DNA of 64,000 nt from Owenia fusiformis (GCA_903813345.2 CAIIXF020000003.1:12230931-12294930); one strand, 5' to 3'. Shown: positions 34,807-44,729, numbered from the stretch's first letter. The notes: generated by a model from the letters alone, not told the origin. Translations and numbers: made by a program.

Positions 34807-35462
34807 TAGAGGTGTCACGGTCCAAGAAAATTTCGGTACGGTATGGAACGGTAAAAATGGTCTCAACACGTTACTTTCGGGACGGGACGGGACAGAACAT
34901 TAAAAATGATGAAATGTCTGATGATGACAGTTTCACTTTCAGTTTCACTTTTCAAAATCATATTCAGGAATAAAAAAACGTCAATTAAAATTGAATGTAA
35001 AGCATCTGCCGCGAATGTGATCGGCATTTCACATAGTCTGCACGGTGTAATATTACCAATTCGTTTACCTTGTGATATCGGAGTCCCAAAATACTTCCAA
35101 ACTGCCGACTTTTTCGACTTAGATGCCGGCTCGATTTTTCAATTTCTTTCCTACATCCGGCATACTGATAATGCACTAGATTTGCGAACGACGATGAAGA
35201 AATTTACGAACAAGCATTACCATCTACCTGAAATCGCAGGTCCGTTAATAACACTTTTCAATGCAAAGAAGTGTAATCTAGGTACGAGGTAAGTGAAAAT
35301 ATTTCAGAACGAAATCGGAGGTGTTCCTCGCTATTTATACACGTTTTTATGCATTTTAGTGAAGGAATCTATTTACCGATATTAACCCTTTCTGTCCCAT
35401 GTCCCGAACCGAAGCATCTGGACCGAAATTCGGTCCAATATCGGGAAACCGTGACACCTCTA
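34807..35462 (-). mobile_element. Internally deleted hAT element, nested
   Basis: 656 bp with 15-bp TIRs TAGAGGTGTCACGGT, flanked by 8-bp duplications ATTCGCAA and ATTCGCCA (one mismatch), as expected for hAT. It carries a minus-strand BED-finger remnant (34985-35132) of its transposase. It inserted into the older element at 34687-35556. The long plus-strand frame (34906-35292) is a shadow. Confidence 0.87.
34985..35132 (-). pseudogene. hAT transposase BED-finger remnant
   Basis: On the minus strand the frame reads EPASKSKKSAVWKYFGTPIS, then QGKRIGNITPCRLCEMPITF. This is the first half of a BED zinc finger: the aromatic pair WKYF followed by CxxC. In intact BED fingers a His-containing helix follows; here it continues AADALHSILI without a clear His pair. 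BED fingers sit at the N-terminus of many hAT transposases and bind the element's ends. A stop lies just upstream in this frame, so it is either an internal exon or decayed. Confidence 0.7.
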
Positions 35463-35556
35463 ATTCGCCATAACTGCGAAATACCTTAACATATTTTTCG
35501 CCACCTCTTTCGAAAATTCGCAATTGGCGAATGGCGAACGTCTACCGTGATCTCTG

Positions 35557-36020
35557 CTATATGAAAATTGAACCACTAAAATAGATGTAATTTAAGTTAA
35601 AGGGAACTTTCTACTATTCCCGCCATGCTATCTGGCCCGAGCGAGCCACCTGGTGGTGAAACTGGTAACTACCTACTAGCATTAGCATTATTTATAGATT
35701 CTTACGCCCAATTAAAAATGAAAAAAATATTTTTACATGGGTGCTGTTATGTTAATGTGTTCAAATCATAATGGAAAATGTCCCTTTAGCCTTACATCTT
35801 TTTACTTTTATTACTGAAACCTCCAATGAAAAATTTATAACACAATATTACTAGCTCCTAGTTGACCTCATTCCTTCAGCTTCCAATTCTTTATGTTCCG
35901 CTTAGAGGTAAACTACATTAGTGGTCATTTTTCAAAATTTAATTGCCATTATCAAAGATTATTGAACTAAGGAGAGATCAATGTAGGTGTTGAAGAGGAG
36001 GAGAGATTGGTTGGAAAATG
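35557..36020. other. RPRD1 intron 1, no gene seen
   Basis: Non-coding AT-rich sequence. Confidence 0.5.
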
Positions 36021-36082
36021 CCTTCTAACTACTTTGGCAATGATATCTCATTAGTTTTGTTTTTGAGGCTACTAATTCAATG

Positions 36083-37155
36083 TCCATTGACATGTAAAGA
36101 AAAGAGGTTAAGGAATTGGAAAAGGATGGGAAATTGTCACATCTGGATCAACGTTTCATTCTTTCTTATAATAACAATGTCTCCTCATCAAGACTCAAAC
36201 GGTTGCTCCTCATCTTCAATACCTACAGTGATCTCTCCTCTTCTTCAACACTGACATCTATTACACCTACACAGACTCTCAATTCTCTGAGTGAATGTCA
36301 AGAGCCGCAAGCAATGTCTCTCTTGACAAAAATGTGAGTTTTTGATGTCAATATCGCCAATTTCTCAGAAAATGGGAAAGCTTAACGAAAAGTTTTTGTC
36401 AGATCCATATGAGGGGTCAAACAGTTTGAGATTTTATGGTTCCTTTCGGTGATTGTATTTTACACTTCAGTTTGTTTCTGATTGCAGTTCTCACAGGATA
36501 TGTGAAATGAACGCACATATTAAATAGATCCAAAAATCATCAAACAAGTGTGTAATAAAAGACTGAATGTAAGATTAATAGATACATCCGGAGTTGATTT
36601 TGAATATGACTTGCAGTACGTCCATGGGACGCAGTGATTTTCCATTTCTGAGTCCATCAATATTTTTTGTGTTTTTGTAATGTTTGAACAGCGTTAATGA
36701 AAGCACAGATGGTAAAACAAAGGAGATGGTACTTTGCCTAATTTTTGAGAAAATAAATGGTTAAGGTGTCTTATAACCCTGTTTATTTTGTCATGAAGCC
36801 ACTCAGTAAAATTACGATTACCCTGCACCCTGATGTCCAATCAAGATCATTCAAGTATCTATGTTTTCCTGACACGTTTGGGCATCCAGGAATGACAACT
36901 TCTACCAAGGCCAATTCTCAAAATCGTTGTTCCCTCTTCAAAAGAGGAGACACGAAAATCTTTCCTTATAAGGTCAAAATATTTCCCATGATGCAGTTCG
37001 CAGAGGAACAAATTTATACTTCCTTGTTTTCCCTCATAGGTTTAACATGGGGATTTTCACACCTATTTCTCAAACGATATATTCGTTCATATTCCTGTAC
37101 GAAAGTACAGAAAAAATTATTAGAAATGATTGGTCTCTTATTAGTCTTAATATAA
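36083..37155 (+). other. Two coding-like open stretches, unidentified
   Basis: About 36095-36337 encodes a Ser/Thr-rich segment (KELEKDGKLSHLDQRFILSY, then SDLSSSSTLTSITPTQTLNS) closed by a stop after an upstream in-frame stop. About 36757-37155 encodes 132 residues with hydrophobic stretches near the C-terminus. Neither has convincing splice sites or a family match. They lie inside RPRD1 intron 1 on the opposite strand and may be remnants of one transposon. Confidence 0.2.
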
Positions 37156-38302
37156 CAGCTATTTTTTTCATTGTATTGATTCATAGCGTGGTGAAAACGA
37201 TGATTGAAAAGTGAGAAAATATTCCGGAAGAGAAGGTCACGAGATCAGTTGACTAGTCGCCATTTTGGAAAAAACAATTCCATTCGACTTTCAATACTTT
37301 CCTGACAATCTTACCGCACTACAAACTGCAACATCGATGTCACAACTGAATAAAAGTATTCATCTTCAAATTACATTATAGAGTTGAAAACCCACAAACA
37401 ACTGAGCAGTAGACCAAAGAAGACGCGTCACTATTATCTAGGTCAATCTGTTCAGTGGTCCGAAAGCAAATCTATAATACTCGTTTCCGAATTTTGTTGG
37501 TCATTGTACAATCTTTTATTTATTAAACTCGGTATACTGACTATTAAAGCAATGACAACGAAGAATACTTCCGATGGTGTCATTGTTTTATTTAGCGTGC
37601 GGGTGTAAAAACAAAATTGCGTAATTAGTTTGGTTTAGAACTTTCGGGTCACGCAAATAACTACGCGAAATGCATAGTGGGAAAATATTGACCAATCAAA
37701 TGTTGTCCTTTTTGAGTGCTTTTTCAGTACATATTTGCGAACATTCTGATTCAAAGAGCGAACCGCGAAAGGGAGAATTGGAGTTTGCATCAGGCCCAAA
37801 AAACCACTCTTTGGGTTATTTTTTGGATCGCCCTGTATTTTCAATTCACCGATGGGCAAGATCTCATTCCAAGTTGGCCAACCCCGTAATTATGAATTAT
37901 TGGCAATCTAATTGCGCCTCGGAGATTTCAATGTGGGGCATGGGGAGAGCACTACTCCCTCAAACAAAGCGATATCTTGTATCCTGTATAGCCTGTCACT
38001 TCATCTTTCTTTAGCAATTTGTTTGGTTCTATAATATTGGGTATGAACGCTGTATTTTAAGTTAAACTGTGGCAAATCGGCTCAGGGATCGAATATGCAA
38101 AATATCTTACAAATCTCATCATTCTTCTGACATCATAATTCTCAAAAACAAACAAGGTAAACATTTTCAGATTGACGTACTCAGTTCCAGAGTACAAAAT
38201 TACTTTATTTTTTACTCTTATCAATGAAGGAATGTTGGAATCACCTTTGTTTATGAATATAGAGAACACAGAATGCAAGAGAGGTATGATTTGGCATAGC
38301 TA
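37156..38302. other. RPRD1 intron 1, no gene; possible transposon end
   Basis: At about 37813-37841 the sequence TTTTTTGGATCGCCCTGTA resembles the end of an IS630/Tc1/mariner element read outward, but no partner TIR was found. Frames at 37635-38014 overlap on both strands and are not supported. Confidence 0.35.
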
Positions 38303-39153
38303 GAATCAAAACACATATTCATGGGATAAGTTCATATGGTTAAAATAACAAAATAATGAAATGTTACCGTGTGTCTACTTAGCAGTTTGTTCTATCATTC
38401 TATGTCATCCCTCCTGCTAGGTTACATTGTGGAACGCAGCCAAACACGACACTAAAGGCAGTATTCTGAGGTTATAAAATCTAAATCTTTAAAATTTCCC
38501 ATTTGCAGCCCCTTGGAGACTTCCGGAATTGAACAAAGTAGCGAACGTTGTGATCTTTCAACTTTAGTTCAGTGTTTTTCACCACTTTATGTGTAGTCTT
38601 TTCATTTAGGAGGCGGTCTTATTTATATGCATCATTTCAGGTCTTTATAAATCAAGAGATCAATAAGCAGACTAAAATTATAATTTAGCAGTTTAGTTGA
38701 AAAAACTGATTTGGAATACCCAGTGACTTTAGCAGCCCTCCCTACAATGTTTGACATTGCGATCTCGGCGTGCCCTCTTCTATAATCAGTAGCAAATGCT
38801 CGCAAAACATTTTCCAAAATATTTACTATCACTTTCCTTGAAGACATGGTTGGGTGAAACGTCATTATTGATACAGTAACTAGTCACGTGATCAGACACG
38901 TGTCATGTGATCAAACACGTGTTACGCAATCAGTCACGTGAGCTTGCAAAATGGACGATCTAAATTTCCAAAAATTCTGCTAAGATCAATATCGACATGT
39001 TGTTGCCTTCATTGTCGTGTTTTGCTGCATTCCACAATGTAACCTAGCAGGAGGGATGACATAGAACAAACTGCTAAGTAGACACACGGTAACATTTCAT
39101 TATTTGGTTATTTTAACCATATGAACTTATCCCGAGAATATGTGTTTTGATTT
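38303..39153. mobile_element. TA-flanked element with about 150-bp TIRs
   Basis: 851 bp flanked by TA (38301-38302 and 39154-39155). The ends GAATCAAAACACATATTC and its complement begin inverted repeats of about 150 bp (38303-38461 and 39003-39153), with long exact blocks such as TGTCTACTTAGCAGTTTGTT and CCTCCTGCTAGGTTACATTG. It carries a truncated transposase-type N-terminus on the minus strand. TA duplications fit the IS630/Tc1/mariner group. Confidence 0.9.
38632..38865 (-). pseudogene. Transposase N-terminal helix region, truncated
   Basis: The 77-codon frame includes SSRKVIVNILENVLRAFATD, then a segment ending VGRAAKVTGYSKS. It resembles the N-terminal DNA-binding region of DDE-type transposases common in marine invertebrates (pattern R.VI..V......A......V..RAA..TG.S). 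The DDE catalytic domain is absent, so this is a deletion derivative mobilised in trans, if at all. It lies centrally between the long TIRs. Confidence 0.5.
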
Positions 39154-39160
39154 TAGACTA

Positions 39161-39540
39161 GAGTCCATTTCACTGCTTCATTTCGTCAGTAGAACGGCAA
39201 AAATAAGAAATTTGGAGACCATTGTGCAATAATATATGGAAAACTGTACATGAATGACATTTGTATATCTTGGATTGCTTCTAGTTTGGCTTATAAAGTG
39301 TGTGGCCTCTTATATTTGGATGCTTCTCTGCCATGTTATTTTCAATAAGATTAACATGGCTGGAATTCTTCAAATTACAGGACGGCACAGGCTTATTGCA
39401 CAAAAAACTAAAAATTCTGAAATATTCAAATGTCATTCATGTACATTATGAATATACTTTTCCATATATTATTGCACAATGGTCTCCCAATTTCTTATTT
39501 TTGCCGTTCTACTGACGAAATGAAGCAGTGAAATGGACTC
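39161..39540. mobile_element. TA-flanked fold-back MITE 1
   Basis: 380 bp, TIRs GAGTCCATTTCACTGCTTCA extending inward about 75 bp, TA at 39159-39160 and 39541-39542. It abuts the element to its left and the next one to its right. The interior shares words with the next element (ATGACATTTGTATAT, CCATGTTATTTT, AATAATATAT), so the two are related. Frames at 39254-39515 are non-coding. Confidence 0.9.
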
Positions 39541-39545
39541 TACTA

Positions 39546-39940
39546 CAGTCTGTTACACTGCTTCAAAGGCAAGCAGTTGAACCTGAAAATTAAGAAATCT
39601 ATAGACCATTGTGCCATAATATATAGAAAAATATATTCATATTGCACACGAATGACATTTGTATATTTCAGATTATTCAGTGTTTAGTGCAATAAGCCTG
39701 TGCCCTCTTGTAATTTGAGGTATGTCCGCCATGTTATTTTTTTGAGAATTAACATGGTAGAGAAGCATCAAAATATAAGAGGTTACAGAGTTTATGAGCC
39801 AATTTACAAGCAATCCAACATATACAAATGTCATTCGTGTGCAATATGAATATATTTTTCTATATATTATTGCACAATATTATTTAGATTTCTTATATTT
39901 CAGGTTTAACTGCTTGCCTTTGAAGCAGTGTAACAGACTG
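39546..39940. mobile_element. TA-flanked fold-back MITE 2
   Basis: 395 bp, TIRs CAGTCTGTTACACTGCTTC with further complementarity of about 100 bp inside (GCACACGAATGACATTTGTA), TA at 39544-39545 and 39941-39942. It is a diverged relative of the neighbouring 39161-39540 element. Confidence 0.9.
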
Positions 39941-39959
39941 TACACTCAATTTTTTATTC

Positions 39960-40083
39960 TGGGAACCAGTTCATATGGTTAAAATAACGAAATGATGTGA
40001 TGTAACCATGTATCTACTTACCAGTTTGTTCTTTGTCATCCATCGGACTTAAAAGGTTACATTGTCGAACGCAGCCACGACAA
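39960..40083 (+). repeat. Solo arm of the 38303-39153 element
   Basis: This matches the left TIR arm at about 38330-38455 in direct orientation (TTCATATGGTTAAAATAAC, ATCTACTTA.CAGTTTGTTC, GGTTACATTGT.GAACGCAGC) with more mismatches. It ends about 20 bp from the 5' splice site of RPRD1 exon 1, so the intron begins with transposon sequence. Confidence 0.8.
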
Positions 40084-40104
40084 ATTGAAAAGAGAGTCAC
40101 TCAC

Positions 40105-40255
40105 CTTTTGAAAATTCTTGCAACCACAAATCAACAATGGGTTTCGAGTGTTTTCTGTGATGTATAAGCCAAAGCGATAATGTTTGGATACTCTGCTGGG
40201 AACTGTTCAGTTCTTCCAACTTCTTTAAGAAGTTTGGCTCAGTGAAAGAAGCCAT
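40105..40255 (-). CDS. RPRD1: RPRD1 exon 1: start of protein and CID domain
   Basis: The start codon at 40253-40255 gives MASFTEPNFLKKLEELNSSQ, then QSIQTLSLWLIHHRKHSKPI and VDLWLQEFSK. This is a near match to the N-terminus of vertebrate RPRD1A/B, which also begin M.SF and continue with a KL.EL..SQQS.QTLSLWLIHHRKH...IV..W pattern. The frame is open upstream to 40387, but the family alignment fixes this ATG. The 151-nt coding exon ends with GTGAGT in phase 1. RPRD1 acts in the nucleus as a reader of the RNA polymerase II CTD. In-window exons give about 241 of an expected 310-330 residues. Confidence 0.97.
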
Positions 40256-40404
40256 AAATGACAATAAACCGTAAAATCTTTCCAAAGCTTTAATTATTTT
40301 CACTTCCGGTGAATCTACACTGCACGAAATTATACCGAAATTTGACCTGTAAAAAGCGGGAATTCCCCGGGGAAGGACATTTGTCATGAAGACAGCGTCT
40401 GGGG
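40256..40404 (-). promoter_or_regulatory. RPRD1 5' region with ETS and kB motifs
   Basis: On the minus strand ACCGGAAGTG (40301-40310) is a textbook ETS/GABP-type site about 50 bp upstream of the start codon, as often seen in broadly expressed genes. GGGAATTCCCC (40358-40368) is a perfect Rel/NF-kB-type palindrome about 105 bp upstream. No TATA box is evident. The transcription start is not known, so the sites may lie in promoter or 5' UTR. A MITE begins at 40405, so little unique promoter sequence remains. Confidence 0.5.
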
Positions 40405-40576
40405 CCGGTGTAAAAGGGTAGGGGGTCCTATCAAATTATGGTCCTACTCTCCATTAATTTATATGGTGACCTAAATACAACTCTTTCCCTCATTATCTTA
40501 CACACAATCAGGGCCAGTAAGGGCCGTTAAGAAAGGGGACCATAATCCCTGGGGACTATAATTTTTTTCACACCGG
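40405..40576. mobile_element. CCGG-flanked MITE, copy 1
   Basis: A 164-bp element (40409-40572), TGTAAAAG at one end and TTTCACA at the other, flanked by CCGG on both sides. Interior landmarks are ATCAAATTATGGTCCTACT, TTTATATGGTGACC and CAGGGCCAGTAAGGGCCGTT. A second copy at 52136-52298 has the same flanks. TGT ends with 4-bp CCGG duplications recall Ginger-type transposons (inference). Confidence 0.82.
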
Positions 40577-40710
40577 GTCTTCATTTTCGGGTCTACATAT
40601 ACAGTAAACTTACCTTACCCTGGGCTACATGTGAGCCTACTAAAATGAACGGGACAGCATCTTTTCCATTCAATCGAGGTTGGGCCGTTCAATCGAGGTT
40701 GGTCCAAATC

Positions 40711-41037
40711 ATAAGCACAATTTCACCAATATATTGAGAAAATCAACAGGTCTAGTTGAAAGCCCATGGAACAACCAACTGTCAGAATTGAACTCAATAA
40801 ATCAAAAACAATATACAATGTTTTTTGGGGATTTATCTATATTATAACCCCTTAGAAGTAATAAATATGGCTTCTCTGAGCCAAACCAATCTGATGGAAC
40901 TGAAGAAAAAAGAAAATCAGACTGGAACAAATTGGAGAGGGCTTTTCAAATGTTATTTTGAATTTCAACTGATGAAAGTGGAAATTCATGGCTAGGAACA
41001 ATCATCGAATTGATACTGTTAACGAATTAATTCAAGT
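40711..41037. repeat. Dispersed repeat C, copy 1
   Basis: 327 bp matching 55250-55549 with small indels: CAACCAACTGTCAGAATTGA, CCCCTTAGAAGTAATAAATA and ATGGCTTCTCT. The last 60 bp (40978-41037) are identical in both copies. Function unknown. Confidence 0.88.
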
Positions 41038-41900
41038 CTCAGAATTGGTAAGTTGATAAACAAACTTGTTTTACATCAAATAGCACAAAGATCAGTGGGT
41101 TACTCTAATTGTGTTTTAGGAGACACGATCTCTTTAAGTAGATGCATTTAATTAACTTTAGTATCTAATTTTATCTAGACTAACTATCTAGACAATGGAC
41201 ATGTATCTTTTCATCTTTGAATTAGCATTAGCAAGACGTAACACATAGCATAAGCCACTGGACGTTGACAATAACATTTTTTGATTTAAATAATGGATTC
41301 GGATTTCAATGCAATTTTGAATCATTTAAAAGTTAAAAGTAGAGGCTGTCTCGTTTTTCCCATCCTCCGATCATAGGGCTTCAAAATCCAGAATATCTTC
41401 TTCCTTTTTACCCCCAAGGAGGTACGGATTCTGGACAACTGCTTAGGAGGATGCGTTTTTCCCGATAGACTGAGTATCAGCCATATTTGTTTTACATTTC
41501 AAGATATGGCCTCTTGCGTTCTATCTTTCTTTCAATCTATTTTAGAAAATACACGAGATGTTAAAAAGCGGTACATTAAGGTATGAATTCATACTTTTTG
41601 ATTTACAGGCCCTTTGATGAAAGTGAATGCAATTTCCCAAGATGGAATCCGACATCGCGACCGATGAATGACGTCTGAATAAAACCGAGTGTGGAGTGTT
41701 CTTGCCGGGGTGTTCATTGTTGTCCCGTGACCCGTTTTCCCCCAGTCTCCCTTACTCCAAAGAGCTCCTAAATAGTCAAAATATTTATAAACCATAGTCC
41801 AAGAATAACCTGTAATTATTACATGAAATAATAAATAATACCAATATTATATAAGAGGGATATTTCAAGTCCGTAGTTAGTGATTATGAGCAACCAACCA
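41038..41900. other. Intergenic, no gene seen
   Basis: The region upstream of RPRD1. The minus-strand frame at 41589-41795 has no support. Confidence 0.45.
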
Positions 41901-42232
41901 CACGGGAAACTAGAGTATCCGCGTATATTGAGTATGACCGGTTCTTAGGCTACGAATATGACCTGTTTTGGAAAGTCATGAGAGGCACAGCTGCTTAAAA
42001 ATGGAAAATAAAGGTTAACTTCTATATTATCCTTTTTGAAATTGTGTTTGTTGAATATAGTTTATGCTGTATTTAATAGTAATGTAACAAAAAAATGTTA
42101 AACATGAGCTATTTTAGCAATGTAACTGTTCATAATGGAATATCAATCAGAAAGTACAGATTTCTCGCCTTAGAGCCAAATCATTAATATCACAGTAGAA
42201 AAAAACAAATCCCAAACCTTTTTATGGCTAAC

Positions 42233-42433
42233 CTGAACAAGATCTCCAAATCTCAGTTTATATGATCCCCCGTAGAGTGAGCAAGAGAAGGATTTATCTT
42301 TTCCCAGAGGATACGCTTGTGAAATGTCATGGAAACGAGTGTAACACGGCCCACTGATTGATGTGATCGGAATGTTACCGGTGTAGAATACGAGTGTATG
42401 CTCCTCAATAAGAGGTGTTACTGATGCTGCCAT
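42233..42433 (-). CDS. Candidate exon inside the large TIR element
   Basis: Exactly 67 codons between a TTTTTCAG acceptor and a CAG|GTTAGC donor, phase 0 to 0: MAASVTPLIEEHTLVFYTGN, then IPITSISGPCYTRFHDISQA and YPLGKDKSFSCSLYGGSYKL. It looks like part of an extracellular or membrane protein rather than a transposase. Its opening (SVTPLIEEHTLVF) resembles the neighbouring candidate exon at 42843-42952 (NVTGAPLLENTVV), hinting at repeated domains encoded exon by exon. The family is not recognised. Confidence 0.45.
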
Positions 42434-42597
42434 CTGAAAAATGTTGTATTTTAAGTTAAATGTGTAGTTTCAGCAATTTGGTTACAGAGTAATATGTTTA
42501 TATCTTCAAATACATGATAAACTTTTCTTTCCATACATTGAAATGTATTGGTATAAAACCTGTCTTATTATATTACTGAAATTCGATAAGATATTAC

Positions 42598-42653
42598 TTT
42601 CGCCAACATTCTGAAATCGGGTCAACTGCTTTAACCACAAATCTACAAAAGGT
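42598..42653 (-). CDS. Candidate small exon, RPFVDLWLKQL
   Basis: 56 nt between ATTTCAG and a GTAATA donor. Read in the phase left by the candidate exon at 46192-46355, it gives RPFVDLWLKQLTRFQNVGE. The piece P-[FI]-VDLWL is shared with RPRD1 exon 1 (KPIVDLWLQEF) at protein and partly DNA level. This may be a captured or duplicated CID fragment or a coincidence; the exon is short. Confidence 0.25.
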
Positions 42654-42842
42654 CTGAAATGGGACAACATAATTATAATCAAACAAGGCTATTGTTTTCG
42701 GTCTACGTTTAACTGAATTATTTTGGAAAAAATAGGCTCTTGACACTATAAGTCATCTACTCTTATTTAGTTCTTCCCACTTTATATTGGAGACCTACTG
42801 CAAGCGTCTGAAGAGCCTCAACATTCTGGTATTTCGAATTAC

Positions 42843-42952
42843 CTTTTGCATCTGTCACCGCTAAAAGTCGTATCCAAACACCGGTTAAATGCCGATCCAA
42901 GACATTTCACAACCGTATTCTCCAATAATGGGGCACCAGTGACATTCGTATT
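42843..42952 (-). CDS. Candidate exon, Cys-containing domain
   Basis: 110 nt ending AAAAG|GTAATT. The frame reads NTNVTGAPLLENTVVKCLGS, then AFNRCLDTTFSGDRCK. Three Cys and an NxT glycosylation sequon suggest an extracellular protein. The acceptor is weak (TTTTTGAG). The start resembles the 42233-42433 candidate. The family is not recognised. Confidence 0.35.
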
Positions 42953-43118
42953 CTCAAAAATTCAAAGATGTATCATATTTGGACAGAGCAGGCTAAATTA
43001 TTTAAAATATTCATGACTAATTCGTAGATCTAGCTATATATTATACATAAGATGTGTCATCCTCTTCGGAGTTGCGTTGTGTTACACAAAAACTGATCAA
43101 AGATGCTGGAAACTAGGA

Positions 43119-43765
43119 TTCTATTCTAACTCACACTTAAGAAACATAACATTTACTAGCATGTGGCTCTGCGGCTGCGTGCTGCAGAAAAACCGAGTGT
43201 ATTATTTGTACAATAATGTTATCGTATGTACATGCTGGTTGCCAAAATGTGGCTCTGCGGCTGCGTCGCCGCTGGAAAATATACAAAAATGTTAATAATG
43301 GACAATTGATTAGCTTACTCGATAATGTAGTAATAACAAATCTCATTTTCAAAATTAAAAAATTTCCGACCACCTGTAAAACCTTTTCTATCTTTAGCAT
43401 CACACACTCATTAATGCCCATTATTATTCTGTTGAGAACATGATGCTAAAAATCTTTGAAATCCTCAACAATTGAGGTTAAAGGAAAAAGGTTTGTCCGA
43501 AAAATTTTCATTACATTTAAAAGACATTTACTTAGTTTATCTCGCCGCTTAGAGCCGAAGTGATCTTATTCACGAATACATACACCGTTCACTCAGTAAT
43601 ACTGCATTCACAATTACCGTTCTATTTTCATAACGTTAAACGACCAAATAGAAATCATTTTCTTGCTAATTCGTACTACGTGACTCAAACGCAATAAAAT
43701 ACATTTCTATTCTAACTCACACTTAAGAAACATAACATTTACTAGCATGTGGCTCTGCGGCTGCG
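43119..43765 (+). repeat. Mosaic of local duplications
   Basis: About 60 bp at 43119-43180 (TCTAACTCACACTTAAGAAA to GGCTCTGCGGCTGCGTG) recurs at 43705-43765, directly joined to the 172-bp duplicate 43535-43706. The 18-mer GTGGCTCTGCGGCTGCGT appears a third time at about 43248. Open frames here are shadows. Confidence 0.9.
43535..43706 (+). repeat. 172-bp perfect direct duplicate, copy 1
   Basis: Identical base for base, as read by eye, to 48449-48620 (starts GTTTATCTCGCCGCTTAGAG, ends AATAAAATACATTT). Both copies are inside the large TIR element, 4.9 kb apart. It is non-coding. Perfect identity implies recent duplication or gene conversion. Confidence 0.95.
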
Positions 43766-44643
43766 TGAAGTGTTAAAGTAAGCGAAAATTATATTGATTA
43801 TTAGCACAGACATTTACATAAACTGTTGAGTAAGATTCTTAAAATACAAAAATCTTAAAATACAGGTTTTATAATTATAATCTTAAATTCTTTGAAACAC
43901 TTAATCCTTTTTTACAACGTGTGCTGGATAAAACCATCTTTAACAGTCTCCTATCTGAAATGCCTTTCTTTGCGGCCATTGTTGCACCGCGGGGTCTTTA
44001 ATATTGCGTTCTAAACAACGTACCATGTCACCACATGACTTAAATGCCTTTACAATAAATTATCTGCACCTTGTGTAGCTTATAGCTTTATCACTAAACT
44101 TTAACACATATGATTTTGTGATATAAAATTGCTCTAAAAACGAATTTTCATTGCTTATGTTTGCTTCTTTTAAACCATCTTATATTATAAAGTTACTGGA
44201 CAAAAATCTGAGCATGTTGCTACAATGACGCACTTGCTACCTTCTTATATACTGTTTTTAAATATCTTATATTGATACAAATATTAGTGTCATAAAACAA
44301 CAGTCTGAATTTCTAATATGACAAATATCATCAAATCTGAGAAAACCTTGCTAAACCAAGAGCTATGATAAATGTAAACTCAAATTTAAACAAATCTGAA
44401 TTAACATGTGATCTGATAAAAAACTGTATTATTTATGTTGTAAATGTGTGTTTATTAGAAGTCGGTTTCGCTAGTGTTCGGGCCAGTGTTCGTTAGGCTG
44501 ATTCCACTACTGTCTAATGTCAATGATTTTCAAAAATCATGTCTTAGCTGATAAAATACATACTTCGGGGCGATTGTTTACCCACGTTGACCGTCTGTCG
44601 AAAGCACTGCCGTATGACCCTATTGTGCTTGTGGCTTTGCTGC
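43766..44643. other. Interior of large TIR element, no gene seen
   Basis: AT-rich. A minus-strand stretch near 44462-44520 (SSGISLTNTGPNTSETDF followed by a stop) is coding-like but unsupported. Confidence 0.35.
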
Positions 44644-44729
44644 CTAAATCACACCCGGAAGCTTCTCTTTAAGCTGTCTTAAATCTGGATGCTCAAGTTG
44701 TCGTTTTTCATTGAGTGATTTGGTAGCCA
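44644..44729 (-). CDS. Candidate terminal exon with stop
   Basis: After a GGTTTTCAG acceptor, 86 nt encode ATKSLNEKRQLEHPDLRQLK EKLPGVI and a TAG stop. The composition (charged, helical) is clearly protein-like, so this could be the last exon of a minus-strand gene within the large TIR element. A possible upstream exon ends ENLEHMHKELKKM at GTAAGC (45053), but the phases do not join cleanly. The family is not recognised. Confidence 0.35.

Larger units (their letters stand above)
34687..35556. mobile_element. hAT-like MITE interrupted by a second hAT
   Basis: The outer element has TIRs CAGAGATCACG(A/G)TAG at both ends, flanked by CTATATG (34680-34686 and 35557-35563). Its own body is only about 215 bp once the inner insertion is removed. 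The visible duplication is 7 bp; hAT elements normally make 8. Confidence 0.82.

Noticed and set aside
34906-35292. 128-codon plus-strand frame with a GTAAGT after it
   Set aside because: It is antisense to a BED-finger remnant inside a hAT element with clear TIRs; the minus strand carries the recognisable domain.
37813-37841. Possible Tc1/mariner end (GGATCGCCCTGTA)
   Set aside because: No matching inverted end or TA pair was found nearby.
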